A stretch of 64,000 nucleotides of DNA from Flavihumibacter sp. ZG627. GTDB taxonomy: Bacteria > Bacteroidota > Bacteroidia > Chitinophagales > Chitinophagaceae. Both the position numbers and the translations under genes were made by a program. Positions within the stretch are counted from its first letter, which is position 1. Each line of letters opens with the position of its first letter. The stretch lies in NCBI RefSeq assembly GCF_000814325.1, contig NZ_JPHF01000006.1, forward strand, positions 1-64,000. Direction: 5' to 3'. A model generated the notes under the pieces. That model was not told the origin of the DNA. It saw only the letters and a list, made by a program, of their open reading frames with translations, and did not search any database. Of this stretch, positions 14,319-23,504 are shown piece by piece.

Positions 14319-15758
14319 ATGAAGAGAATCCAATACCTGATGTTAATGATCCTGTGTGCCTGGAGTATTCAAATACATGCGCAGGAGGGCTGGAACCATG
14401 GACGACTGCGGGTTAGCGGCGACGCGCATTTCCTGGAAACAACCAAAGACATGCCCTTTTTCTGGCTCAGTGATGCCGCCTTCGATATTTTCCAGAAACT
14501 TAGTTTTGAAGAGATCCGGCTTTATCTTAAAAACCGGCAGTCCAAAGGATTTAATGTGATCCAGGCTGCTATCCTCGCCGAAAACAATGGCCTGAAGACA
14601 CTTAACCGATATGGATCAATTCCACTGGTTGATGAGAACCCTAATGCTCCCAATGAAAGATATTTTGAACTGGTGGATACTACAGTAAAAGTTGCTGCCC
14701 GACGCGACATATTTGTTGCGCTCTATCCAACATGGGGCGATAAAGTAACTGAAGGGTGGGGTAGCGGCCCGGCTGTATTTACATCCAGAAATGCTTATAA
14801 CTATGGGCGATGGCTTGGAGAAAGATATAAAAACGATGAGAATATCATCTGGGTATTGGGTGGTGACCGCCCCCCGGTGAAGGACGCTTCCGACTGGCTT
14901 CCTATCTGGCGGGCCATGGCAAGAGGGTTACAGGAAGGTAGCAGCTATAAGGCATTTATCACCTATTATCCCTCCAGCGGTGAAAAAAGTACCTCCCAAT
15001 ACCTGCATAATGAAACATGGCTGAACCTGAATATGATCCATGGCGGCAATGAAAAAAATGACCTGCCGGTATGGCAATGGGTTGAACGCGATACCAAACT
15101 GCCTTCAGCAAAACCTACCCTGGATGGGGGAATCAATTTTGAGGATCATCCTGTTGGTAATACGGCAGGTAAAAGCTTTACTGATTACGATGTACGGAAA
15201 CAGGCTTATCGTTCTGTTTTTGCCGGTGCTTCTGGTGTAGGATATGGCAATCAGGCAGTATGGCAATTCGCTGGCACAGGCGGGGCCGGACAAATGGGTC
15301 TATATTGGAAAGATGGACTTGACCGGCCGGGAGCATTCAGTGCAGGCTATGTTCGCAAACTGATAGAGTGCCGCCCATTTATGGGAAGGGTTTATGATCC
15401 ATCAATTATTAAGGAGGGGCAGGAAGAAGGTGACAATTTCATCACCGCTTTTCGGGGAAAGAATAATGATTATGCAATGGTTTACCTGCCTGTTGGCAAA
15501 ACCATTACGGTGAATACCAGTTTCATGAAGAGTGATGATATAAAGATCTGGTGGTACGATCCGAGGATAGGCCTGATGGTTCGGGGGATATCAGTTTACA
15601 GGCGGGGTCTTCTCCAACTCACACCCCCAACACTTGGCCGGGGTCAGGATTGGGTGCTTGTACTGGATGATCCTGAGTACCAGTACCGGCCTCCAGGCGA
15701 CTGGATCAGTGAGCGTGCGCAGCAAATAAAAGAAATTGACGATATTCCCGAACAATAG
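14319..15758 (+). CDS. GH140-like glycoside hydrolase (DUF4038, apiosidase-like)
   Basis: The 479-residue secreted protein (signal about 1-22, ending IHAQ) matches the DUF4038/GH140 type, with N-terminal RLRVSGDAHFLETTKDMPFFWLSDAAF, a TIM-barrel core and a C-terminal putative collagen-binding-like domain. Known members cleave apiose side chains of rhamnogalacturonan II. Asp183 (VLGGDRPP) and Glu275 (INFEDHP) are candidate acid/base and nucleophile by spacing; this is inference. The ATG at 14319 is chosen over an in-frame TTG at 14310. A dehydrogenase gene starts 19 bp downstream, so the two look like an operon. No SusC/SusD pair is nearby. Confidence 0.82.
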   Translation: MKRIQYLMLMILCAWSIQIHAQEGWNHGRLRVSGDAHFLETTKDMPFFWLSDAAFDIFQKLSFEEIRLYLKNRQSKGFNVIQAAILAENNGLKTLNRYGSIPLVDENPNAPNERYFELVDTTVKVAARRDIFVALYPTWGDKVTEGWGSGPAVFTSRNAYNYGRWLGERYKNDENIIWVLGGDRPPVKDASDWLPIWRAMARGLQEGSSYKAFITYYPSSGEKSTSQYLHNETWLNLNMIHGGNEKNDLPVWQWVERDTKLPSAKPTLDGGINFEDHPVGNTAGKSFTDYDVRKQAYRSVFAGASGVGYGNQAVWQFAGTGGAGQMGLYWKDGLDRPGAFSAGYVRKLIECRPFMGRVYDPSIIKEGQEEGDNFITAFRGKNNDYAMVYLPVGKTITVNTSFMKSDDIKIWWYDPRIGLMVRGISVYRRGLLQLTPPTLGRGQDWVLVLDDPEYQYRPPGDWISERAQQIKEIDDIPEQ

Positions 15759-15777
15759 TCAATCAAAACAGGAATAC

Positions 15778-17295
15778 ATGAAGCAATTTGCTGATGCAAC
15801 AATGGAAGAATTAAATGAAGTGATGGAGAAGGCGGCGGTTGCATATGAAGAATATAAAAGACAACCTATATCCAAACGTGCTGCCCTGATGCGCAATATC
15901 GCTTCAGCACTTGAATCTACCAGTGATGAACTGATACAGGTGGCTATGCGGGAAACAAATCTTCCTGAGGCCAGGTTGCGAGGGGAAAAAGCACGTACCA
16001 TATTTCAACTTAACAGTTATGCAAACGCCTGTGAACAGGGTCATTGCCTTGATGCCAGGATCGATACGGCAAATGAAACCAGGACTCCACCAAGGCCTGA
16101 TATAAGGAAGATGATGGTTCCCCTTGGACCGGTAGTTGTTTTTGGAGCAAGTAATTTTCCTTTCGCCTATTCTACCGCCGGTGGCGACACGGCATCAGCG
16201 CTCGCGGCCGGCTGCAGCGTTGTTGTTAAAGCACATCCTGCTCATGCAGAAACATCCGAAATGGTAGCTGCGGTTATTCATAAAGCCATAGCTGATACGG
16301 ATCTGCCAAAAGAAGTGTTTTCGCATGTACATGGGCGTTCGTTTGATATTGGGAAGGCTCTTGTCTTGCATCCTAAAACTAAAGCCGTAGGATTCACGGG
16401 ATCATTTACAGGAGGAAAACAATTATTTGACTGGGCAGCAACCAGGCCTGTTCCTATTCCTGTTTTTGCAGAGATGGGAAGTGTAAATCCTGTCTATCTT
16501 TTTCCGGTTAAACTTTCTGCTGAAGCAAAGGATATCGCCGAGATGTATGCTGCTTCAGTTACACTCGGCGTGGGACAATTTTGTACCAATCCCGGATTGA
16601 TCATAGGCATAGAGGATGATGCGTTGCAGCGTTTTATCAAATATCTGGGTGATGCCATAACAAATGCCATGCCGGCCAGAATGTTGCATGCAGGTATCGC
16701 TGAGGCCTATGCGAAAAATAAAGCTTTGGCATTGTCACAGCAGGGTGTTGAAGTAGCCGGATCAAGTTCTGAAGTAGCTGGTGATGGAGAAGGATCAGCA
16801 GCAGTTGCCAGCGTTGACGCAAAAAAATTCCTTCAAAATTCATTATTACATAAAGAAGTGTTTGGACCTTTTACGCTTGTGATCAGGTGTTCTGATGAAT
16901 CGGAGATGATTAAGGTAATAAAGCAGATGGAAGGTCAGCTTACCTCTACCATCATGGCTACACCAGAAGAATTAAAGAATAGTGATTCTATCACAAGGGC
17001 AATTGCTGAAACCTGTGGAAGGCTGATCTTCAATGGCGTTCCCACTGGCGTGGAAGTATGCTGGAGCATGCAACATGGAGGTCCCTTTCCAGCGTCCACC
17101 GATAGCCGGTTTACGGCGGTTGGTCCCGATGCCATCAGGAGGTTCTGCCGGCCCCAAAGCTTTCAGTCATGGCCCGTTGCATTGCTTCCTGAAGCATTAC
17201 AGGATTCAAATCCACTTCAAATTTGGAGAATGCTAAACAACGACTGGACCCGTGCTGCGGTGACGGTAAACAAACCAGGCAACAATGCCGGTTGA
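15778..17295 (+). CDS. Alpha-ketoglutarate semialdehyde (2,5-dioxovalerate) dehydrogenase
   Basis: The 505-residue aldehyde dehydrogenase shows the features of the NADP-dependent KGSA dehydrogenase group: VVFGASNFPFAYSTAGGDTA, VPVFAEMGSVNPV-like segment with Glu232, and Cys269 in GQFCTNPGL. It oxidises alpha-ketoglutarate semialdehyde to 2-oxoglutarate, the last step of oxidative pentose, glucarate and hydroxyproline breakdown. The ATG at 15778 is used; an upstream in-frame TTG would overlap the GH140 gene. Its 3' end overlaps the convergent desaturase gene by 63 bp. With the FAD dehydrogenase at 18560 it could serve hydroxyproline catabolism, or with the GH140 gene the oxidation of a released sugar. 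Confidence 0.87.
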   Translation: MKQFADATMEELNEVMEKAAVAYEEYKRQPISKRAALMRNIASALESTSDELIQVAMRETNLPEARLRGEKARTIFQLNSYANACEQGHCLDARIDTANETRTPPRPDIRKMMVPLGPVVVFGASNFPFAYSTAGGDTASALAAGCSVVVKAHPAHAETSEMVAAVIHKAIADTDLPKEVFSHVHGRSFDIGKALVLHPKTKAVGFTGSFTGGKQLFDWAATRPVPIPVFAEMGSVNPVYLFPVKLSAEAKDIAEMYAASVTLGVGQFCTNPGLIIGIEDDALQRFIKYLGDAITNAMPARMLHAGIAEAYAKNKALALSQQGVEVAGSSSEVAGDGEGSAAVASVDAKKFLQNSLLHKEVFGPFTLVIRCSDESEMIKVIKQMEGQLTSTIMATPEELKNSDSITRAIAETCGRLIFNGVPTGVEVCWSMQHGGPFPASTDSRFTAVGPDAIRRFCRPQSFQSWPVALLPEALQDSNPLQIWRMLNNDWTRAAVTVNKPGNNAG

Positions 17296-18495
17296 CACTA
17301 CAAAATATAATAGTAATAGTGGCGTAACAAGTGATGAATATCGGGAAGCCCCAAACCAGTCGCCGTAGAAATACAGGGTACCCAATCCCAGTATATTCTT
17401 GATCGTTTCCCAAACTATGGCAGAAGAATGTTTATCCATCAGCTCTGTATAGGCATATACCAACAGGAAAACATATAGTCCATAAATAAACATAGCAGGC
17501 ATTCCTATTGAAGCTATATGCCCAAAAAGATAGCTGATGAACAGGAGGCATGCTGTGATCTGAAACCAGCTCCAGGCCTGCAGTGCAGGCGATGAATCAG
17601 GATCGTATTTTTCAAAATGGTAAGGATCAGAAATTTTATGAACCGGATATTTTTCCTCCATATCTGGTGGTCTCCACCCCGTTGGTGCCAGCCAGATTCG
17701 AAATTTATCACGCCAGTTTGCAGTATGCCATGCATCTTTTATAAGTAACCATAGGTGCATGAAATTGATGCGGATGGGGTTCCATGTTTGCACGGGCCTG
17801 GTGATCCCATACACAGGGGGAATGTCTTCACGTTCTTCCTGGAAACTTCCAAAAAGCTTATCCCACCAAATGAAGATCTGGGAGTAATTCTTATCAAGGT
17901 ATTCCGGATTGAGTGCATGATGTACACGATGATGGGAAGGCGTAACGATGATCTTTTCAAGGAAACCCATTTTTCCAATATGCCTTGTATGGTACCAGAA
18001 CTGGGCAAAAAGATGAAGGGGGGCTATGATTGCAATTACTTTTTCAGGAACGCCGAGAATAGCAGCAGGCAGGAGGAAAATGGTAAACAGTTTTACTATG
18101 GAAGAAATACTCTGCCTTAAGGCGCAGGCCAGGTTGAACTCTTCGCTGCTATGATGGATGATATGGTTGTTCCAGAAGAAATTGTACTCATGCGCAATAC
18201 GATGGGTCCAGTATCCTGCGAGGTCAAGCGCCAGGAAAGCTACTACATATGTGATCCAGCCATCCGGCACGCTAACAATTGCAAGATTTTCCACCAGCCA
18301 ACCATAGCTGATAATAGCGATACTCAATCCCAATACATCTTTGGTCACATTTGTGATGCCAGAACTCAGACTCGATATCATGTCCATATTGCGGACAGTA
18401 TCAAAGCCTTTTCTCCAGCCATACCATTTCTCGAAAAGTACGAGAAGCAGAAAGGCGGGCATCGCGATCAGCAATATCCTTCCATAAGTTTCCAT
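17233..18495 (-). CDS. Sterol desaturase / fatty acid hydroxylase family membrane enzyme
   Basis: The 420-residue integral membrane protein carries the three histidine clusters of the di-iron hydroxylase superfamily: HRIAH (98-102), HIIHH (111-115) and HHRVHH (188-193). Several hydrophobic segments surround them, and further transmembrane segments occupy the C-terminal third (about 310-415), an extension reminiscent of alkylglycerol monooxygenase-like proteins. It probably hydroxylates or desaturates a lipid chain. The substrate is unknown. The last 63 bp overlap the convergent KGSA dehydrogenase gene. Confidence 0.85.
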   Translation of the reverse strand: METYGRILLIAMPAFLLLVLFEKWYGWRKGFDTVRNMDMISSLSSGITNVTKDVLGLSIAIISYGWLVENLAIVSVPDGWITYVVAFLALDLAGYWTHRIAHEYNFFWNNHIIHHSSEEFNLACALRQSISSIVKLFTIFLLPAAILGVPEKVIAIIAPLHLFAQFWYHTRHIGKMGFLEKIIVTPSHHRVHHALNPEYLDKNYSQIFIWWDKLFGSFQEEREDIPPVYGITRPVQTWNPIRINFMHLWLLIKDAWHTANWRDKFRIWLAPTGWRPPDMEEKYPVHKISDPYHFEKYDPDSSPALQAWSWFQITACLLFISYLFGHIASIGMPAMFIYGLYVFLLVYAYTELMDKHSSAIVWETIKNILGLGTLYFYGDWFGASRYSSLVTPLLLLYFVVSTGIVAWFVYRHRSTGPVVV

Positions 18496-18545
18496 ATAGC
18501 GGCATCCTTTCCTACGAATTTAAATCAATTTTGTGTTTTGAGTTT

Positions 18546-18553
18546 TACATTTG
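18546..18553 (+). promoter_or_regulatory. Bacteroidota-type -7 box very close to the FAD dehydrogenase start
   Basis: TACATTTG fits TAnnTTTG and ends only 6 bases before the ATG at 18560. If used, the transcript would be leaderless or nearly so. Confidence 0.45.
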
Positions 18554-18559
18554 ATTACT

Positions 18560-19807
18560 ATGCAGGCAATTGTAATCGGAGCTGGCATTATCGGCCTGAG
18601 CTCAGCACTTTATCTTAAGCAATCGGGTTGGGAAGTAACGGTCATAGAAAAAGAAGATCAACTTAACAACTGTAGTTATGGAAATGCAGGGTATATCTGT
18701 CCCTCTCATTTCATACCTCTTGCAACGCCTGGTATTATCAGGCAGGGTATGAAATGGATGACAAATCCACATAGTCCATTTTATGTTCAGCCTCGTTTAA
18801 GCTGGTCGCTGGTAGACTGGGGAATAAAATTTATCCGTAGTGCTACCGCTGAAAAAGTAGAAGCGGCTGCCATTCCACTGAGGGATATAGCGCTGTTAAG
18901 CCAGCGATCCTATGAAAGCTGGAAAGCAATTCCCGAACTGGAAATGGCCTATGAAAAGAAAGGCATACTGGAATATTTTAAGACTCCCGAAAAGGAGCAG
19001 CATGCAATTCACACTTGTGAGGAAGCAGTGAAACTTGGCATTGATGCAGTGATGCTGTCTGCTGTAGAAGTAAAGGCTATGGAACCCCAAACCAGGTTAG
19101 AAATAAATGGCGCTCTCTATTTCCGGACCGATGCACATGTATATCCGAATAGGGTTATGCAGTCATTGCAGAAATATCTGGGTGATATTGGGGTAGTTTT
19201 TAAGACGGGAGAAAAAGTAAAAAGTTTTGAAAAAACCAAGGGAAGAATTCAAAAAGTGCTCACTGATAAGGGAGTATATTCTGCCGATACAGTTGTGTTG
19301 TCTACAGGATCCTGGAGCAGGGAACTGGCTTCAAAATTATCACTTAAACTACCCCTGGTGGGTGGGAGAGGTTATTCAGTAACACTTGAAGATTCGCCTT
19401 ATAAATTAAATCATCCCGCCATCCTGATGGAAGGAAGAGTTGCCATCACGCCCATGGATGGCAATAAGATCCGGTTCGGTGGTACAATGGAAATAACCGG
19501 TCTGGATGAACCTCCCCGGATGAAACGTGTGGCCGGAATACTCGATGCGGTGAAAGCTTATCTTCCTGAGTTCCAGATCCCATTTCCGGCGGAGAATGAT
19601 ATCTGGTATGGATACCGTCCCTGTTCAGCCGACGGCCTTCCTTATATTGGCAGGAGCACTGAATTCAATAACCTGATCATTGCTACCGGTCACGCCATGG
19701 TGGGCATGAGTCTTGGGGCAGGCACGGGTAAGCTGGTATCTGAAATTGCCAATGAAGAGCAACTATCCGTGGATATAACTGCGTTTGACCCGCAGCGCTT
19801 TAACTAG
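18560..19807 (+). CDS. FAD-dependent D-amino-acid dehydrogenase-like oxidoreductase
   Basis: The 415-residue flavoprotein opens with the dinucleotide-binding motif AIVIGAGIIGLSSALYL and matches the DAO/DadA superfamily, including a C-terminal YRPCSADGLPYIG and GHAMVGMSLGAGTGKL, which contacts FAD. Such enzymes oxidise D-amino acids or cyclic amino acids to the imino acid. Position near a KGSA dehydrogenase suggests cis-4-hydroxy-D-proline as a possible substrate, as in known hydroxyproline pathways, but no epimerase or pyrroline-4-hydroxy-2-carboxylate deaminase is in the window. The ATG at 18560 is chosen over an upstream TTG. Confidence 0.83.
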   Translation: MQAIVIGAGIIGLSSALYLKQSGWEVTVIEKEDQLNNCSYGNAGYICPSHFIPLATPGIIRQGMKWMTNPHSPFYVQPRLSWSLVDWGIKFIRSATAEKVEAAAIPLRDIALLSQRSYESWKAIPELEMAYEKKGILEYFKTPEKEQHAIHTCEEAVKLGIDAVMLSAVEVKAMEPQTRLEINGALYFRTDAHVYPNRVMQSLQKYLGDIGVVFKTGEKVKSFEKTKGRIQKVLTDKGVYSADTVVLSTGSWSRELASKLSLKLPLVGGRGYSVTLEDSPYKLNHPAILMEGRVAITPMDGNKIRFGGTMEITGLDEPPRMKRVAGILDAVKAYLPEFQIPFPAENDIWYGYRPCSADGLPYIGRSTEFNNLIIATGHAMVGMSLGAGTGKLVSEIANEEQLSVDITAFDPQRFN

Positions 19808-19902
19808 TAGTGGAATTGTTAAACCCTTCCACAAGCTCAGAGAATTCATAACTTTAATTGTTCATCACTGTTAAGACGCATATCCGCTACAATTTTTAAA
19901 TA

Positions 19903-21552
19903 ATGGACTGTACCAGCACTGCAATAAATTATTCCCAGACAGGATATTATAACCAGATAGTAACTGATTATGTAGCAGGAAGCGAAGCGCTTCGTTCTTT
20001 TTATGAGCACCCTGTTTCAGAAGAGGGTATAAGGGCAGCCATCGCTGCAAGGCAGAGCTTTCCTACAGATCGTGCGGCCCTTGTAAGTTTCCTGGAAAAA
20101 CAATATGAAGGCATCACCACTTCCGAATTGGTAAAATTGAATATTGCAAGAATCAGTAGTAACAACACCTTTACTATTTGCACAGCCCATCAGCCAAATA
20201 TATTTACAGGATACCTTTATTTTATTTACAAGATCATTCATGTGATCAAATTAGCTGATCATTTCAGGGAAATTATTCCTGCTCATGATTTTGTTCCAGT
20301 TTTTTACCTGGGTAATGAAGATGCCGACCTTGAAGAACTTGGAAAAATCTTTTTGAATGGAGAAAAGCTGGTTTGGGATACCAAACAGAAAGGAGCGGTG
20401 GGCCGAATGAAAACTACAGGTATCGAGAAACTCATCGCCCGTATAGAAGGTGAATTATCTGTTCAGCCCCATGGAAAAGAGCTTATGCAACTTATTCGGA
20501 ATGCATATATAGGGGCTTCCAGTATACAGGAAGCCACATTCCGTTTGGTAAATGAATTATTTTCTTCTTTCGGGCTGGTTGTACTGGTTCCTGATGATGC
20601 TGTATTGAAAAGAAAGATGGAGCCAGTTTTTAAGGATGATTTACTGCGGCATATACCTTCGCAGGTGGTTGCTGAAACTACTGCCCGTTTAGCAAAAAAT
20701 TATAAGGTACAGGCCAATCCGCGGGAGATCAATACTTTTTACCTGCACGAGGATATCCGAAACAGGATTGAAAAAAAAGCTGACATTTTTCATGTAGTGG
20801 ATACTGATATAAAGTTTACGGAGCAGGAACTTTTGAAAGAGTTGGAACTGCATCCCGAACGCTTTAGTCCCAATGTAATACTTCGCGGTCTTTACCAGGA
20901 AATGATCATGCCAAATATTGCATTTGTTGGTGGGGGTGGAGAACTGGCATACTGGCTGGAACTAAAAGATCTTTTTCATCATTATAAAGTACCTTATCCT
21001 GTGCAGGTGCTGCGTAATTCATTTTTACTGATCGAAGAGCAATGGGAAGAGCGTATAGCTAAACTCGATTTTGTGCCGGAAGATTTTTTCCGGGAGCAAA
21101 GGTTGCTCTTGGATGAACTGGTTAAACGTGATAGTGCCGTGCAGGTGCATCTTACCAATGAGATAAGGGATACAAAGGCATTTTATGAGCACCTGAAGTC
21201 GATTGGAGCAGAAGTTGATAAGACGCTCCTGACGCATATTACAACACTAGAAACCCGGATGTTAAAGCAGCTACAGAACCTGGAGAAAAAATTACTGCGT
21301 GCCGAAAAAAGGAAATTCAGTGACCAATCGCGGCAGATAGAAACTATTAGAAAGACATTATTTCCTAATAATGGACTCCAGGAAAGAGTGGACAATTTCA
21401 TGCCCTGGTATGCGAAGTATGGTGCAGGGTTTCTCAACCATATTTATGATCACTCACTTTTGCTTGAACAGAAATTTATTCTTTGCAGGGTAAAGGGAGA
21501 AAAGAGTCCGGCAACGCAAAGAGAGTTGGCAACCACCACCCAAAAGAGTTAG
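19903..21552 (+). CDS. bshC: Bacillithiol biosynthesis cysteine-adding enzyme BshC
   Basis: The 549-residue protein matches BshC along its length, including [18 protein letters not shown] (nucleotide-binding-like region), [38 protein letters not shown] and a long C-terminal coiled coil (about 400-490) ending in a short motif with FMPWYAKYG. BshC is assigned to the last step of bacillithiol synthesis, joining cysteine to glucosaminyl-malate. bshA and bshB are not in the window. The stop overlaps the convergent purE stop by 4 bp. Confidence 0.93.
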   Translation: MDCTSTAINYSQTGYYNQIVTDYVAGSEALRSFYEHPVSEEGIRAAIAARQSFPTDRAALVSFLEKQYEGITTSELVKLNIARISSNNTFTICTAHQPNIFTGYLYFIYKIIHVIKLADHFREIIPAHDFVPVFYLGNEDADLEELGKIFLNGEKLVWDTKQKGAVGRMKTTGIEKLIARIEGELSVQPHGKELMQLIRNAYIGASSIQEATFRLVNELFSSFGLVVLVPDDAVLKRKMEPVFKDDLLRHIPSQVVAETTARLAKNYKVQANPREINTFYLHEDIRNRIEKKADIFHVVDTDIKFTEQELLKELELHPERFSPNVILRGLYQEMIMPNIAFVGGGGELAYWLELKDLFHHYKVPYPVQVLRNSFLLIEEQWEERIAKLDFVPEDFFREQRLLLDELVKRDSAVQVHLTNEIRDTKAFYEHLKSIGAEVDKTLLTHITTLETRMLKQLQNLEKKLLRAEKRKFSDQSRQIETIRKTLFPNNGLQERVDNFMPWYAKYGAGFLNHIYDHSLLLEQKFILCRVKGEKSPATQRELATTTQKS

Positions 21553-22100
21553 TGGTCAAAATCATTTGGCTGACCGGCAGACTTTAATTTGCTCACTTTT
21601 TTGATTACCTCAGCTTCAAGGTCCGCCTTATAAGCAGCCACACTATCTCCAATTCTTTTATCATAAGCACCGAGCATTGATGCTGCTAGAATACCTGCAT
21701 TTTTAGCGGCATTGAGTGCAACCGTTGCAACAGGAATTCCATTTGGCATCTGCAGAATACTCAAAACTGAATCCCATCCGTCAATAGAATTAGAAGATTT
21801 TATTGGAACTCCTATAACTGGCAATGGGGTTAAAGATGCAACCATTCCAGGCAAATGAGCTGCTCCGCCTGCGCCGGCAATGATCACCTTCAGGCCTCTC
21901 TCACGGGCCGTACTGGCATAATCTACCATTCTCCTTGGGGTCCGATGGGCTGATACAACTGTCAACTCATAACCTATCCCAAACTCTTTAAGAATATCAG
22001 CAGCAGCCTGCATGATGGGAAGATCTGAATCGGAACCCATTATAATTCCAACTAGTGTTGATGAGGGATTGACTACTGGTTGTTGTGGTTGTACTTCCAT
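21549..22100 (-). CDS. purE: 5-(carboxyamino)imidazole ribonucleotide mutase PurE
   Basis: The 183-residue protein has the class I PurE core: [11 protein letters not shown] near the N-terminus, [24 protein letters not shown] and the C-terminal GIPVATVAL segment. It converts N5-CAIR to CAIR in purine synthesis and works with PurK. I start at the ATG at 22100; an in-frame GTG at 22121 would add seven residues. purK lies 5.7 kb away on the same strand, on the other side of an RND efflux operon. The gene is 74 bp after tolC on the same strand. Confidence 0.94.
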   Translation of the reverse strand: MEVQPQQPVVNPSSTLVGIIMGSDSDLPIMQAAADILKEFGIGYELTVVSAHRTPRRMVDYASTARERGLKVIIAGAGGAAHLPGMVASLTPLPVIGVPIKSSNSIDGWDSVLSILQMPNGIPVATVALNAAKNAGILAASMLGAYDKRIGDSVAAYKADLEAEVIKKVSKLKSAGQPNDFDH

Positions 22101-22174
22101 GTTTTTGATCAGTTCTTGCACAAAAGAACTGTTTTTTTACTAATAATTAATTCTTCCCGCCAAGGTCTTGACAA

Positions 22175-23494
22175 TTACTTTAATATCTCTCCCTTCAAAC
22201 GCATAAGTTCAACTTCCGCCACCTTTGCATTGTAGCGGGCAGCGATGAGTCGGTTATAACCATCATTTAAACTTATCTGTGCTTCCCGCAGCTCAATATA
22301 GGTGCTTACGCCCAGGCGAAACCTTTCCAAGGCAATGTTTACATTTTCTTTTGCAAGTAGTATATTTTCTTCTTCCAGAACCAGGTTTTGCTTCTGTAAC
22401 TCATAATCGCGGAAAGCATTTTTGACAGCAACCTCCATCATTAAGCGCTGGTTGTCTAACTGCAACTGCTGCTGGAATATATTCAGCCTTGCCTGTTTAA
22501 GCTGGCGGTTCACAGTAAACCCGTTAAATATGGGGATATTGGCAGTTAGGCCATAAACAAGACCTCCTGATTGCCGGTAGGGTAGTGCAAAAGGGTTGAG
22601 GTTTTTTGTATTGTTTACCTGGGCAAAATTATAAGACGAGTTAAGACTTACCGTTGGATAATAACCTGCTCTTATTTCACGCAAACCTATATGCGAGATT
22701 TCAATGTTCTTTTTGGCTAGTTGTAACTCTGGATTGGTGTTGTCAATATTCTTATAAACCTCATCGAGTGTTAATGACTCATTGATGGGTATAGAATCCA
22801 CTACATCATAAGTAACACCAGACTGGATTCCCATTAGTTGATTGAGCTGTTCTTTCAATTGGGCTATGACGGTATTTTGTCTATACTGAGTGGAAGTAAA
22901 TGCATTCAGGTCAACTTTTGCCTGAAGCAATTCAGGTTTTGCACCAAGGCCAACCATTAACTTTCTGTCTGCCAGTTTAACTCTTTCCTCGCTGATACTT
23001 TTCTGTTCTATAATGGCATTAAGCTGTTGTTTCTGTTGAACAATATTAAAATAAGTCACAAGTACCTGGGAGATCGTATTGTTGAGTTGTGCTTTCACCT
23101 GAAGGTCGCCAAACTTTACCAATTCCCTTATCCTGTCCCTTGTGGCGAACATACGCATACCATCAAATAATACCCAATCGAGCCGAACGCCAAAATTCAA
23201 ACTATTTGATGTTGAAAGACCCGCTGTGTCTTTCCTGGAGGCGCTCCTGTAGGCAAGCGAATCCTGGTTTCGGGTGAAGTTTTTAGATGCAGTACCATTC
23301 AGTTGCGGGAGAAAAGCAGTATAGATATATGATTCATCTATTGAATAGGATAGGGAGTCATTACGGCTGATCCTGATATCATAATTGTTTTTCAAAGCCG
23401 TCGCAATCGCCTGGTCAACTGTAAGTGTTTGTTGCGCGATTACTGCCTGTACACCACCAAAAAAAAGAGAAAACAATAATAGTGTTCTAGTCAT
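22175..23494 (-). CDS. TolC-family outer-membrane efflux protein
   Basis: The 439-residue protein has a signal peptide (about 1-20, ending VIAQ) and two OEP repeats of long coiled-coil helices, for example ALKNNYDIRISRNDS and the C-terminal RFRLGVSTYIELREAQISLN, which is the usual signature of outer-membrane efflux channels. It would form the exit duct of the adaptor-pump pair encoded just upstream. It starts 10 bp after the pump gene and is the last gene of that operon. Confidence 0.93.
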   Translation of the reverse strand: MTRTLLLFSLFFGGVQAVIAQQTLTVDQAIATALKNNYDIRISRNDSLSYSIDESYIYTAFLPQLNGTASKNFTRNQDSLAYRSASRKDTAGLSTSNSLNFGVRLDWVLFDGMRMFATRDRIRELVKFGDLQVKAQLNNTISQVLVTYFNIVQQKQQLNAIIEQKSISEERVKLADRKLMVGLGAKPELLQAKVDLNAFTSTQYRQNTVIAQLKEQLNQLMGIQSGVTYDVVDSIPINESLTLDEVYKNIDNTNPELQLAKKNIEISHIGLREIRAGYYPTVSLNSSYNFAQVNNTKNLNPFALPYRQSGGLVYGLTANIPIFNGFTVNRQLKQARLNIFQQQLQLDNQRLMMEVAVKNAFRDYELQKQNLVLEEENILLAKENVNIALERFRLGVSTYIELREAQISLNDGYNRLIAARYNAKVAEVELMRLKGEILK

Positions 23495-23504
23495 AGAGAT
23501 ATGT

